Positions 8,288 through 16,486 of a stretch of DNA of 64,000 nucleotides are shown here, piece by piece (the first letter of the stretch is position 1; each line of letters begins with the position of its first letter). The position numbers were made by a program, and so were the translations under genes. The stretch covers positions 1,550,001-1,614,000 of the forward strand of contig NZ_CP014750.1 in NCBI RefSeq assembly GCF_001592435.1, written 5' to 3'. The DNA is from Thermococcus peptonophilus (GTDB lineage: Archaea; Methanobacteriota_B; Thermococci; Thermococcales; Thermococcaceae). Under the pieces are notes generated by a model, which searched no databases, was not told the origin of the DNA, and saw nothing but the letters and a program-made list of their open reading frames with translations.

Positions 8288-9483
8288 CTCCTCAACCCTT
8301 TTGTCAGCTCTTCCATAACACCGAGGAACGTCTCGACTTCTTCAACGCTGTTGTAGACGTGGAATGAAGCCCTAACTGTCCCCTGCACCCCGAGCTTCTT
8401 CATTGCTGGCAGGGCGCAGTGGTGTCCTGAACGAACCATGATGTTGTGCTCATCGAGGATAGCAGCGACATCGTGCGGGTGTAGCGGTGGGACGTTGAAG
8501 CTGACGACGCCTGCGTGCTTTTTCAGGTTCCGCGGTCCGTACCACGGCACTTCGAGCTCGTCAAGGCCTTCTGTTGTACGTTTTACAAGCTTGTGCTCCT
8601 GCCTTTCGATCTTTTCTATTCCAATCTTCTCGATGTAGCGAATTCCAGCGGCGAGGCCTATAGCCCCCCCAATATTCGGCGTTCCTGCTTCAAAGCGCTC
8701 CGGCGGCTCTGCCAGCTTGTAAGAGTCGAGGCCAACGTCCTCGATAGTTCCCCCTCCTATGAGCGGCGGCTCGAAGACGTCGAAGAACTCGCTGTTGATG
8801 TAGAGAACCCCAATCCCTGTCGGCCCCATCGGCCCCTTGTGTCCGGAGAAGCCCAGGAAATCCGCGTGGAGCTTTTTAACGTCCACTTCCATGTGGCCAG
8901 CACTCTGGGCGGCGTCAACAACGAATATTGCGCCCTCCTCTTTTGCCATCTTTCCAAGTTCCTCCACCTCGTGAATTACTCCAAGGGCGTTCGAGACGTG
9001 CTGGACTGCCACGAGCTTTGCACCCTTGATCCTCTCCTCGGCATCGGCCAGGTCTAGGTTTCCCTCCAGGTCGCCCTCTATGAACTCTAGTCTGAGACCC
9101 TTCTTTTTAGCTAACCTCTGCCATGGGAGTAAGTCTGAGTGGTGCTCGTATGGTGTTGTCACTATCTTGTCGCCGGGTCTGAAGATGTGCTCCAGTCCGA
9201 GGGCGACTAAATTCAGGCTCTCGCTTGTGTTCTTGGTGAAGACTATCTCCTCGAACTTTGCATTGATGAAGTCCGCCACAACCTTTCTGCTCTCTTCGTA
9301 TTTGTGCGTTGCCATCTGAGAGAGCCTGTGGACACCCCTGTGGACGTTGGCACGGTATTTTAAGTAGTACTCATCAATCGCCTCGATAACTGGCTTTGGC
9401 GTGAGTGATGTGGCAGTGTTATCGAAGTAAATAACCTCGCTCGTGAGCGGTATGTCCTTCCTAATATCGTCCGGTATCTTCAT
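8284..9483 (-). CDS. sufS: Cysteine desulfurase, SufS-like class V aminotransferase
   Basis: The 399-residue PLP enzyme carries VDAAQSAGHMEVD with the cofactor-contacting Asp, the lysine that binds PLP in FLGFSGHKGPMGPTG, and the sulfur-relay cysteine in MVRSGHHCALPAM. Such enzymes take sulfur from cysteine for Fe-S clusters or tRNA thiolation. The start ATG 9483 follows GGAGGTGG and overlaps the stop of the small upstream gene by 4 bases, so the two are translationally coupled. A selenocysteine-lyase-like activity is also possible for this subfamily. Confidence 0.9.
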   Translation of the reverse strand: MKIPDDIRKDIPLTSEVIYFDNTATSLTPKPVIEAIDEYYLKYRANVHRGVHRLSQMATHKYEESRKVVADFINAKFEEIVFTKNTSESLNLVALGLEHIFRPGDKIVTTPYEHHSDLLPWQRLAKKKGLRLEFIEGDLEGNLDLADAEERIKGAKLVAVQHVSNALGVIHEVEELGKMAKEEGAIFVVDAAQSAGHMEVDVKKLHADFLGFSGHKGPMGPTGIGVLYINSEFFDVFEPPLIGGGTIEDVGLDSYKLAEPPERFEAGTPNIGGAIGLAAGIRYIEKIGIEKIERQEHKLVKRTTEGLDELEVPWYGPRNLKKHAGVVSFNVPPLHPHDVAAILDEHNIMVRSGHHCALPAMKKLGVQGTVRASFHVYNSVEEVETFLGVMEELTKGLRS

Positions 9484-9746
9484 GCTACCACCTCCAGGAT
9501 TCCCGCGCACTCATAGATTGTCTCGGCGATCTTCCTTCCAAGCTCGGCATCATCGAGGAGCTTGACTATTATCTTCCCGCTCGGATAAACGCTGACTTCG
9601 TAACCTTCCATTTCGAGAATGAGCATCATACCCGGGAGGAGCTTTTTCACGCTGTGCCCCCTCTCCCGGAGACACTGGGCTGTCTTTGTGAGGTCTACTT
9701 TTATTGGCTTCTCCCAGGAATAGCCCGATATTACAATCCCCTTCAT
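9480..9746 (-). CDS. Small conserved protein coupled to the cysteine desulfurase
   Basis: The 88-residue product (MKGIVISGYSWEKPIKVDL) has Cys residues at QCLRERGHS and YECAG. The segment EVSVYPSGKIIVKL ... AETIYE looks vaguely like one TBP-fold repeat. I recognise no function. The ATGA overlap with the desulfurase suggests a partner role such as sulfur acceptor, which is inference. The start is uncertain: GTG 9773 has a better-spaced GGTGG, while ATG 9746 has none. A minus-strand TATA-like box (ccgtataagccc) lies at 9800-9811. Confidence 0.65.
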   Translation of the reverse strand: MKGIVISGYSWEKPIKVDLTKTAQCLRERGHSVKKLLPGMMLILEMEGYEVSVYPSGKIIVKLLDDAELGRKIAETIYECAGILEVVA

Positions 9747-9890
9747 CGTAGTGCATGGTTTAGCGATTATCACCCCCACCACCGAAATGGATTTGGATTT
9801 TGGGCTTATACGGATTTCCTGAACCCAAGGTTAAGGACAGAAATGGGAAATGGATGAGTATTTTTAATTTGAACTTTTAACGTTTCGACA

Positions 9891-9901
9891 AGCTTATAAA
9901 G
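9891..9901 (+). promoter_or_regulatory. Promoter (TATA box) of the MFS transporter gene
   Basis: The sequence agcttataaag is centred ~28 bases before ATG 9924, implying a very short leader. It is divergent from the desulfurase promoter at 9800-9811 within a 177-base gap. Confidence 0.5.
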
Positions 9902-9923
9902 GACTGTCCTGGTATCCAGGTCG

Positions 9924-11084
9924 ATGAGAGAGTATTTTTCCTTCAGCCGCGACGCATATCTTGTGGTCATATACTCCTTCTTTGGCTGGTTAGGGGGCAA
10001 TATATCCTGGTTCATAGTCCCTTTCTACTTCAAGTCCCTCGGCATGGACTACTCGGCCATGGGCGTACTGTTCTCGCTCTCAACGATAGCTCAGGCCGCT
10101 CTTCTCCTCTTCACGGGGCCCCTTGCAGTAAAAATCGGGTACAAACGGAGCATAATCCTCGCACTTACATTTTTCACGTCTGGAAGGGTGATACAGGTCT
10201 TTCTGCCGGAGTTCCACTTCTTGGTCGTAGCTTCCGTGCTCCTTGGGGTTGGCATGGCACTAGAGGGGCCGGCTCTAATGTCTCTCCTCAGCGAGGAGGC
10301 GAGCGATGAGAACAGGCACTACCTATTTTCCCTGAATTCAGCGATGGGTACGTTTGGAGCGGCCTTCGGAACTCTCCTTGGAGGTTTTCTCCCAGGAGTC
10401 CTGGACGGGGAGAACCCGTACAGAGATACGCTGATGGTCTCAGTCAGCTTTATCTTCCTTCAACTTGCTGTTATATCTCTTGTACATCCAATACTGGACA
10501 GAAAAGGACGGGAGATAAAATTTGAGCGAGAAACTGTGATCAAAATCCTCAAGTTCTCGCTTCCCAGTGCCCTCATCGGTCTCGGTGCTGGAGTGACAAT
10601 CCCCTACATGGGCCTGTGGTTCAACAGGAAGTTTGGCACCAGTTTGGAGAGCATAGGAGGCCTCTTTGCAGTCCAGCAGTTTGTAATGGGCCTCGGCACT
10701 TTTCTCCTGCCCACCATAGCTGACAAGGCAGGGAGCGTCAGGACGATAGTTACCTTCAACGGCAGTGCCACGCTCCTCATTGCTGGAATGCCGTTCCTTC
10801 CGAGTTTTCCGCTGGCGGCGGTCGTTTACATCATCAGGACAATCCTGATGAACATAGTGAACCCAATATGGGACGCGTTTATGATGCGATTCTTCTCCAC
10901 AGAGGAGCGCTCGACGGCTTTAGCCCTTAGGAATCTCGCGTGGACCGCGACCTTTGGAGCAGGCCAGTACCTTGGGGGGCTGATATTTGATCGCTCACTC
11001 ACAGTACCATTCCTAATAACGGGCCTCCTGTACGGAGCTTCAATGGTGGCCTTCTGGGCCATGTTCTCAAAGGAAGAAGAATAA
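9924..11084 (+). CDS. Major facilitator superfamily transporter
   Basis: The 386-residue protein has about 12 hydrophobic segments. The loop after TM2 carries GPLAVKIGYKRSI, resembling the MFS GxLaDrxGrk motif, and a related motif (LPTIADKAGSVRTIV) opens the second half. The substrate is unknown. It has its own promoter and is convergent with hypE, with a 3-base gap. Confidence 0.85.
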   Translation: MREYFSFSRDAYLVVIYSFFGWLGGNISWFIVPFYFKSLGMDYSAMGVLFSLSTIAQAALLLFTGPLAVKIGYKRSIILALTFFTSGRVIQVFLPEFHFLVVASVLLGVGMALEGPALMSLLSEEASDENRHYLFSLNSAMGTFGAAFGTLLGGFLPGVLDGENPYRDTLMVSVSFIFLQLAVISLVHPILDRKGREIKFERETVIKILKFSLPSALIGLGAGVTIPYMGLWFNRKFGTSLESIGGLFAVQQFVMGLGTFLLPTIADKAGSVRTIVTFNGSATLLIAGMPFLPSFPLAAVVYIIRTILMNIVNPIWDAFMMRFFSTEERSTALALRNLAWTATFGAGQYLGGLIFDRSLTVPFLITGLLYGASMVAFWAMFSKEEE

Positions 11085-11087
11085 AAA

Positions 11088-12104
11088 TCAGCATATTCTC
11101 GGAACGGGGTCGCCTTCGGGAGGTTCCATAAACCTCTTTCCGCCTATTCCAGTCTCCAGGAGAACCTTGCCGCGGTACTCCTCTATCACTTCACCGATTA
11201 TCGCCGCATCCCTGCCCTTCTCCGTTCTCCTCATTGCTTCAAGGGCCTCTTCCGCGTACTCTCTCGCGACGACCATAACTACCTTACCCTCATTGGCGAC
11301 GTCGTATGGGCTTATCCCCAGCATCTCACTCGCGGCCCTCACCTCGGGCCTTATCGGGATGTCCGCTTCCCTCACGAGGATTCCAACGTTGCTCTTCCGA
11401 GCGATCTCGTTGAGTGCATTACTCAAGCCAGCTCTCGTTGGGTCTTTCATCGCATGGATGTTCTCCCAGCCGATTGCTTCAGCGACAGCCTTGACAACGT
11501 TCCATATCGGTGCGACATCGCTCTTTAGCTCGGTTTCGAAAGCTATACCTTCTCTGTGGCTCATTAGAGCTATGCCGTGGTCTCCTATTGTCCCGCTGAC
11601 CAATACAACGTCGCCGACCTTTGCCCCGGCGTCGCTTACCGGGTGCTCCGCTATTCCTATTCCAGCTGTTATCACGAACATCTCTATTTTGTCTTCAACG
11701 ACCTTGGTGTCACCCGTGACTATCGGGACCGGGACTTCCTTTGCCGTCTCGTCCATGGACTTGAGAACCCTCTTCAGGACTTCCATGTCAAGTCCCTCGC
11801 CGATTATCATCGAGTTTGCCAAAGCTACTGGCTCAGCGCCCATAACGGCCAGATCGTTCACCGTCCCGCTGACAGCTAGGCGCCCTATGTCTCCTCCTGG
11901 GAAGAAGAGGGGCCTTACCGTGTGCCCGTCTATCGTGAAGACGATGTGTTTGTCCCCAAAGGGTATGGTTGCACCGTCGTCGAGAGCATCTAACCCTATT
12001 CCTCCAGCCGACTTAAGCGTCAGGGTCTTGAGAACAACATCCCTCAAAAGCTCTTCCATTATTTCCCCGCCTGCTCCGTGTTCGAGCTTTATCTTTTCTC
12101 CCAT
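11088..12104 (-). CDS. hypE: Hydrogenase maturation protein HypE
   Basis: HypE (338 residues) dehydrates the carbamoyl group that HypF attaches to its C-terminal cysteine, giving the thiocyanate that donates the CN ligand of [NiFe]-hydrogenases. The sequence shows the AIR-synthase-like fold with KLEHGAGGEIMEELL at the N-terminus and the diagnostic C-terminus PVPRIC ending in the acceptor Cys. ATG 12104 is preceded by AGGTGG. The gene is 42 bases downstream of hypF in one operon. Confidence 0.95.
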   Translation of the reverse strand: MGEKIKLEHGAGGEIMEELLRDVVLKTLTLKSAGGIGLDALDDGATIPFGDKHIVFTIDGHTVRPLFFPGGDIGRLAVSGTVNDLAVMGAEPVALANSMIIGEGLDMEVLKRVLKSMDETAKEVPVPIVTGDTKVVEDKIEMFVITAGIGIAEHPVSDAGAKVGDVVLVSGTIGDHGIALMSHREGIAFETELKSDVAPIWNVVKAVAEAIGWENIHAMKDPTRAGLSNALNEIARKSNVGILVREADIPIRPEVRAASEMLGISPYDVANEGKVVMVVAREYAEEALEAMRRTEKGRDAAIIGEVIEEYRGKVLLETGIGGKRFMEPPEGDPVPRIC

Positions 12105-12146
12105 TTCAACCACCTAATCATGTATCTACAGTCCCTGCTTAAAAGG

Positions 12147-14465
12147 TTAGAGCATCAAATCCTCCTTCGTCAGGTAACCCTCCAGATAGAGGCCTCCAAG
12201 GAATGCCTGACCAACGTTTATGCCGTTGTCCCCCCTCGGCACCTCTGTCGTCACGTAGAAATCCAGCCCATTTGCTTCCACAACCTTCCGTATCGTCTTA
12301 GTTATGAGCTCGTTGTACGCAACTCCGCCGCTCAGGGCAACGTTCTTCACGCCGAATTCCCTGGCCCTTTCGACCGCAGTGTGGGCAAAGGCTCTCGCGA
12401 GGGCGAGGTGGGCAGAGTAGGCTATGTCCGCCGGAGAGGCACTATCAACGTTCTCAAGAATCTCCTCGAACAGACTCTCGACATTTATCAGCTCTCCTTC
12501 AACCGGAATCTCGAACTTCAGGTCGTTCTTGCCTTTGAAGGCGAAGCTCTCAAGCTTCATGGCTGGCTCTCCCTCGTAGTGCCTCCTGTAAGCGACGTTG
12601 AGAAGGACAGCTATGGCGTCGAGAACCCTCCCCGTTGAGGAGGCGTAGGCCGTGTTTATCCCCTTGGCGAGCTGGTTTAGAACAACGTTGAACTCGACCT
12701 TTCCGTACTTGAGGCTCTCGATGGCCTTCGGGCAGCAGCGCGTTATAACTCCTTCAAGCTCCTCAATCGAATAGACCTTGCTCAGTATCCCCATCAGCGC
12801 CCTCAATGGGTAATAACTCGCCAAATCTCCGCCAGGGAGTGGGTAGTAATCTATGTGAGCAAGCCGTTCAACGTCCTCGTAGCTGAGATACAGGACTTCG
12901 CCGCCCCAAGTGTTTCCGTCCGTTCCGTAGCCAACGCCGTCGAGAGCTACCCCGATCACTGAATCGAGGTTTTTCTCGGCCATGACGCTCGCTATATGGG
13001 CGTAGTGGTGCTGAACTTGGAGAAGCTCAACTTCAAACTCGTTCGCCATCTCCATCGCTAGCTTCGTCGTGTTGTAGCTCGGGTGGAGGTCGGCTATGAT
13101 GAGGTCGAGGTTCTTGACCCTTAGAATCTTCCGGAAGTGGGCTATTGCTTCCCTCATGAACTCAAGGACTTCGACCTTTCCTGTGTTGCCAATGTACTGG
13201 CTCGGGTAAACCTTTCCGTTCTTGGCGACGCCAAAGGCGTTCATGAGTTCTGCTCCAACAGCTAAGCCATTGTACTCAAAGGGTATCCCTATCGGGAGGG
13301 GCACGAAACCGCGGGAGCGCCTTATCACGGCTCTCTTTCCATCGACGAACCTTATCACACTGTCATCCGCGCGGTTCAGTATCCTCCTGTTGTGGAGGAG
13401 GAGGTAGTCCGCCATATCCTTAAGCTCCTGGAAGGCCCTATCGTTGTCCTTGACCATCGGCATTCCTGGGTAGTTGGCCGAGGTCATAACGTAGACGGGG
13501 GTCTTGCTCCAGTGGAAGAGAATATAGTGCGTCCCAGCATAGGGAAGCATGACCCCAATGGTGTGAAGTCCCGGTGCAAGGTTCTCGGGGAGCGGGAAGG
13601 GCTCCCTTTTGCGGAGCGTTAGTATTGGCCGCCTGTAGGAGGTCAGCTCCTCCTCTTCCTCTGGGCTCACATAGGCGAAGCTCTTGACGGTTTCGAGGTC
13701 TTTGGCCATTATTGCGAAGGGCTTCTGTGGTCGGAAAGTCCTTTTTCTCAGCTCTGCAACAACATCCTCCCTTGTGGCATCGCATGCCAGGTGTATTCCG
13801 CCTATCCCTTTGATTGCCACGATATACCCCTTATCTATAAGCTCGGCCGCCTTCCTCAGCGGGTCCCCGTATATCTCCTGCCCATCGTTGGTGTAGAGCC
13901 TGTATGAGGGCCCGCAGACGGGACAGGCCGTTGGCTCTGCATGATAGCGCCTGTTAAGAGGATCTTCGTATTCACTCCGGCAGAAGTCACACATCGGGAA
14001 CTCCTTCATCGTGGTGTTCTCGCGGTCGTAGGGAAGGTCCTCTATTATCGTGAACCTTGGCCCGCAGTTTGTACAGACGATGAATGGATACATATAGCGC
14101 TTGTTGGTGGGGTCAAAAAGCTCTCTCAGACAGTCGTCGCAGATGGCTATGTCAGGCGGAATTATTGAGTCTCCACCCTTTCCTCCTTTGGAGCTTTTCT
14201 CGATGTAGAACCTGTCAAAACCCTGCGGCGGAATTTCATTCTTCTCTATCCGGTCAATCCTTGCTAAGGGAGGCTTCTTTTTGTAGAGATCCTCGATGAA
14301 GGCCTTGATGTCCTCTTCCCTTCCCTCAACGACTATCTCAACGCCCGCATCGCCGAGGTTCTTGACGTAGCCCCTCAGGTTGTGCTCGTGGGCTATCCGA
14401 TAGACAAACGGCCGAAACCCTACCGCCTGAACGATTCCCTGAACGTGAATGTGATAAGCCTTCAT
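12147..14465 (-). CDS. hypF: Carbamoyltransferase HypF
   Basis: HypF (772 residues) makes carbamoyl-adenylate from carbamoyl phosphate and ATP and carbamoylates HypE. Domains in order are: acylphosphatase (1-90; GIVQAVGFRPFVYR with the Arg), paired zinc fingers (CDDCLRE, CTNCGPRF, CDFCRSEY, CPVCGPSY; ~105-190), a YrdC-like domain (~200-385), and a Kae1-like carbamoyltransferase domain with HHYAHIASVMAE and a VALSGGVAYN motif. The start follows AGGTGAG. All expected motifs are intact. Confidence 0.96.
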   Translation of the reverse strand: MKAYHIHVQGIVQAVGFRPFVYRIAHEHNLRGYVKNLGDAGVEIVVEGREEDIKAFIEDLYKKKPPLARIDRIEKNEIPPQGFDRFYIEKSSKGGKGGDSIIPPDIAICDDCLRELFDPTNKRYMYPFIVCTNCGPRFTIIEDLPYDRENTTMKEFPMCDFCRSEYEDPLNRRYHAEPTACPVCGPSYRLYTNDGQEIYGDPLRKAAELIDKGYIVAIKGIGGIHLACDATREDVVAELRKRTFRPQKPFAIMAKDLETVKSFAYVSPEEEEELTSYRRPILTLRKREPFPLPENLAPGLHTIGVMLPYAGTHYILFHWSKTPVYVMTSANYPGMPMVKDNDRAFQELKDMADYLLLHNRRILNRADDSVIRFVDGKRAVIRRSRGFVPLPIGIPFEYNGLAVGAELMNAFGVAKNGKVYPSQYIGNTGKVEVLEFMREAIAHFRKILRVKNLDLIIADLHPSYNTTKLAMEMANEFEVELLQVQHHYAHIASVMAEKNLDSVIGVALDGVGYGTDGNTWGGEVLYLSYEDVERLAHIDYYPLPGGDLASYYPLRALMGILSKVYSIEELEGVITRCCPKAIESLKYGKVEFNVVLNQLAKGINTAYASSTGRVLDAIAVLLNVAYRRHYEGEPAMKLESFAFKGKNDLKFEIPVEGELINVESLFEEILENVDSASPADIAYSAHLALARAFAHTAVERAREFGVKNVALSGGVAYNELITKTIRKVVEANGLDFYVTTEVPRGDNGINVGQAFLGGLYLEGYLTKEDLML

Positions 14466-14496
14466 GCTCTCACCTGTGTTCTTTTGGTATTCCGGG

Positions 14497-14509
14497 CCTT
14501 TATACCTTT
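14497..14509 (-). promoter_or_regulatory. Promoter of the hypFE operon
   Basis: Read on the minus strand, aaaggtataaagg has a TATA box preceded by purines like a BRE, about 35 bases before ATG 14465. The rest of 14466-14660 (195 bases) shows no other feature. Confidence 0.5.
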
Positions 14510-14660
14510 CCAAAACCAAAAGTTGAAAACCACACTGGAGTTTTAAACCTTTGGTGCCCCATTGTTCTCTTCTGGATTACCTGTGAAAAGAGAGTTACCC
14601 CCAAGAGAAACAAAATTCGGAAAAAATTATCCTGGAGAAAGGAAAAGAGAAATGGTGCTA

Positions 14661-15272
14661 TCAAGCGAAGGTAACGCCCCTGTCCTTGAGGGAGCGGTTG
14701 AGCAGGTCGGCGTGCTCGAGTGTGACCTGGTACTCCGCTATCTTCTCGAGCTTGATCTCCTCGCCGTCGAGGAGTATCTTGTTGACGTAGACCTTGCCCT
14801 CATCGAAGCCGACGGTGTAAACGAAGAGGTCCTTCTTGCCGAGGTACTCCCTGATCTTCTCGTCCTTGAGGGCCTCGGCGAGTCCTCCTGCCGCGAATAT
14901 TCTGACGTGGATGACGAATGCCCCAGGAACATCCTGCTCGGCGAACTGCCTGAGGGTCTCGACGAATATCCTTTTGGTCTCCTCGATTGGGGTCTCACCG
15001 CCGAACTGGAGGACGGTTACCTGAGGAGCGAACTCCTTGACGCGCCTAGCGACCTCAGCTTCTTTACCTGCCTCGGCGAGGAAGTGGTAAGTAACTCCTC
15101 CGCTGAGGGTTATGAAGGTCGCCTCGGTAGCTGTGGCTATGCTGGAGCAGATTATGTTCCTGCTGGCAACGACGGCAACCTTGTTGAGTCCAAGGTCGGC
15201 GAGGGCCTTTCCAACAACCCTCCCAGTAAGGGCCCTGAGGTAGATCTCCTCCTCGAAGGTCGTCTTCGCCAT
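14661..15272 (-). CDS. Conserved hypothetical protein
   Basis: The family of this 203-residue soluble protein is not recognised. It has no signal peptide or membrane segment and reads as an alternating alpha/beta protein (KVAVVASRNIICSS, PQVTVLQFGGETPIEE, KDLFVYTVGFDEGKV). The start follows GGGGTGGTG with good spacing. It is transcribed divergently from ferritin across a 303-base gap that contains a 12-bp direct repeat. Confidence 0.7.
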   Translation of the reverse strand: MAKTTFEEEIYLRALTGRVVGKALADLGLNKVAVVASRNIICSSIATATEATFITLSGGVTYHFLAEAGKEAEVARRVKEFAPQVTVLQFGGETPIEETKRIFVETLRQFAEQDVPGAFVIHVRIFAAGGLAEALKDEKIREYLGKKDLFVYTVGFDEGKVYVNKILLDGEEIKLEKIAEYQVTLEHADLLNRSLKDRGVTFA

Positions 15273-15575
15273 TCGCACCACCCCTTTACCCAGTTATGTG
15301 CGTTTGTTCTCGTTATTGTCCAGTGAAGTTAGGGAATATAACTTTTTTGGTTCTCCTAATGAACTTTTGTTGGCCGAATTAACATACCTTTTGTACAAGT
15401 GACAAAGACAGGCAGAAAAGTCGAACTTAAAATTGACGAATATACACCACAAAAAATGGGAAATTAACATACCGTCAATCACTGGCAGTGATATTGTCTC
15501 CTCAACAAAGCCTTGCTATGGTTCGGTGGATAAACTTATAACGTTCGAAAACAATAAATGGTTGAGGTGATTGTA
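15273..15575. promoter_or_regulatory. Divergent regulatory region with a 12-bp direct repeat
   Basis: This AT-rich gap contains no convincing gene. The 12-mer aattaacatacc occurs at 15377-15388 and again at 15462-15473, 85 bases apart, which is unusual for random sequence. A minus-strand TATA-like agttatattcc is near 15333-15345. The ferritin TATA (aacttataa) is at 15533-15541. The repeats could bind a regulator, for example one sensing iron; that is inference. Confidence 0.45.
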
Positions 15576-16100
15576 ATGTTGAGCGAGAGAATGCTGAAGG
15601 CCCTTAATGAGCAGCTCAACAAGGAACTGTTCTCGGCTTACTTCTACTTTGGAATTGCAGCGTATTTTAAGGACATGGGATTCGACGGCTTTGCCAGATG
15701 GATGGAGGCTCAAGCAGAAGAGGAACTCGGTCACGCCCTGAGGATATACGATTACATCTTCGACAGAGGTGGCAAAGTCGAGCTTGATAAGATTGAGAAG
15801 CCCAAGCAGACCTTTGAAAGCCCGCTGAAGGCCTTCGAAGCTGTTTACCTCCACGAGGTTGGTGTTACCCAGTCAATATTCAAGCTCGTTGAGCTTGCCC
15901 AGGAGGAGAAGGACCACGCAACCTATCAGTTCCTTCAGTGGTTTGTCGAGGAACAGGTCGAGGAGGAGGCCAGCACTAAGGCTATAGTCGACAAGCTCAA
16001 GATAATCGGCGATCACCCCCAGGGCCTCTTCATGCTCGACAGGGAGCTTGGAGCCAGGGCGCCGAAGCTTAGGGCACTGCTCACTCAAAAAAGTGAGTAA
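15576..16100 (+). CDS. ftn: Ferritin
   Basis: This non-heme ferritin (174 residues) oxidises and stores iron in a 24-subunit shell. Ferroxidase-site residues are visible in [11 protein letters not shown] (Glu), [15 protein letters not shown] (Glu and His) and [13 protein letters not shown] (Gln/Glu). There is no long C-terminal extension. ATG 15576 is chosen because GAGGTGA lies 5 bases upstream; ATG 15558 would bury that site inside the gene. A T-rich terminator follows. Confidence 0.95.
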   Translation: MLSERMLKALNEQLNKELFSAYFYFGIAAYFKDMGFDGFARWMEAQAEEELGHALRIYDYIFDRGGKVELDKIEKPKQTFESPLKAFEAVYLHEVGVTQSIFKLVELAQEEKDHATYQFLQWFVEEQVEEEASTKAIVDKLKIIGDHPQGLFMLDRELGARAPKLRALLTQKSE

Positions 16101-16140
16101 GTATCGCTCGGGGTGGATATCTACCTCGAAAAGTTCTGAG

Positions 16141-16156
16141 CCTTTTCCCTTTTTTC
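16141..16156 (+). terminator. T-rich terminator after ferritin
   Basis: The run cttttcccttttttct lies 40 bases past the ferritin stop, as expected for archaeal intrinsic termination at oligo-T. Confidence 0.45.
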
Positions 16157-16157
16157 T

Positions 16158-16334
16158 TCAGTCGAAGTCCCATATCGTTCTTCCCTCATAGAACAGCATG
16201 ATGTAGCCGCAGTTCTTGCAGATAACTATCTTGACCTTGTGGGCAGTGAAGCCCCACTTGCTGTCGAGTTTGCCCTCCTCGACTTGGAAATCAGTTCCTC
16301 CACAGAGGGGACACTTAAGCTGTCTCCTCTCCAT
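16158..16334 (-). CDS. Small zinc-ribbon protein
   Basis: The 58-residue protein has two knuckles, CPLCGG near residue 7 and CKNCGY near residue 38, with a Trp-containing strand between them. It is a single zinc ribbon of unknown role. ATG 16334 is 5 bases after GGTGA; upstream in-frame codons lie before that site. A palindrome overlaps its predicted transcription start. Confidence 0.75.
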   Translation of the reverse strand: MERRQLKCPLCGGTDFQVEEGKLDSKWGFTAHKVKIVICKNCGYIMLFYEGRTIWDFD

Positions 16335-16350
16335 GATAATCACCATTTTT

Positions 16351-16366
16351 ACTACTATCAAGTAGT
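16351..16366. promoter_or_regulatory. Inverted repeat (candidate operator) at the start of the zinc-ribbon gene
   Basis: ACTACT-atca-AGTAGT is a perfect 6-bp inverted repeat. A minus-strand TATA-like ctataagc at 16380-16387 would place the transcript start near 16357, inside the repeat. A repressor bound here would block initiation. The binding protein is unknown. Confidence 0.4.
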
Positions 16367-16486
16367 GTAAATAGGTTTCGCTTATAGAAATGATAAAGTT
16401 TGCCTTCCAGTATTTTTGCCCCTGATAATCTGATATGTTGCTGTATCTGCTCTGTCAGGATAAAAATAAGGCGGGGAATCAGGTGG

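Noticed and set aside
10831-10851. Palindrome TCATCAGGA-caa-TCCTGATGA inside the MFS gene, resembling C/D boxes
   Set aside because: It lies within coding sequence for a membrane helix, lacks a second box set and proper guide lengths on either strand.
11167-12117. 316-codon frame opposite hypE
   Set aside because: Low-complexity Ser/Pro/Thr-rich translation typical of antisense frames; hypE is certain on the other strand.
15294-15482. Minus-strand 62-codon frame in the ferritin upstream region
   Set aside because: No ribosome-binding site, AT-rich low-complexity composition, overlaps the regulatory repeats.
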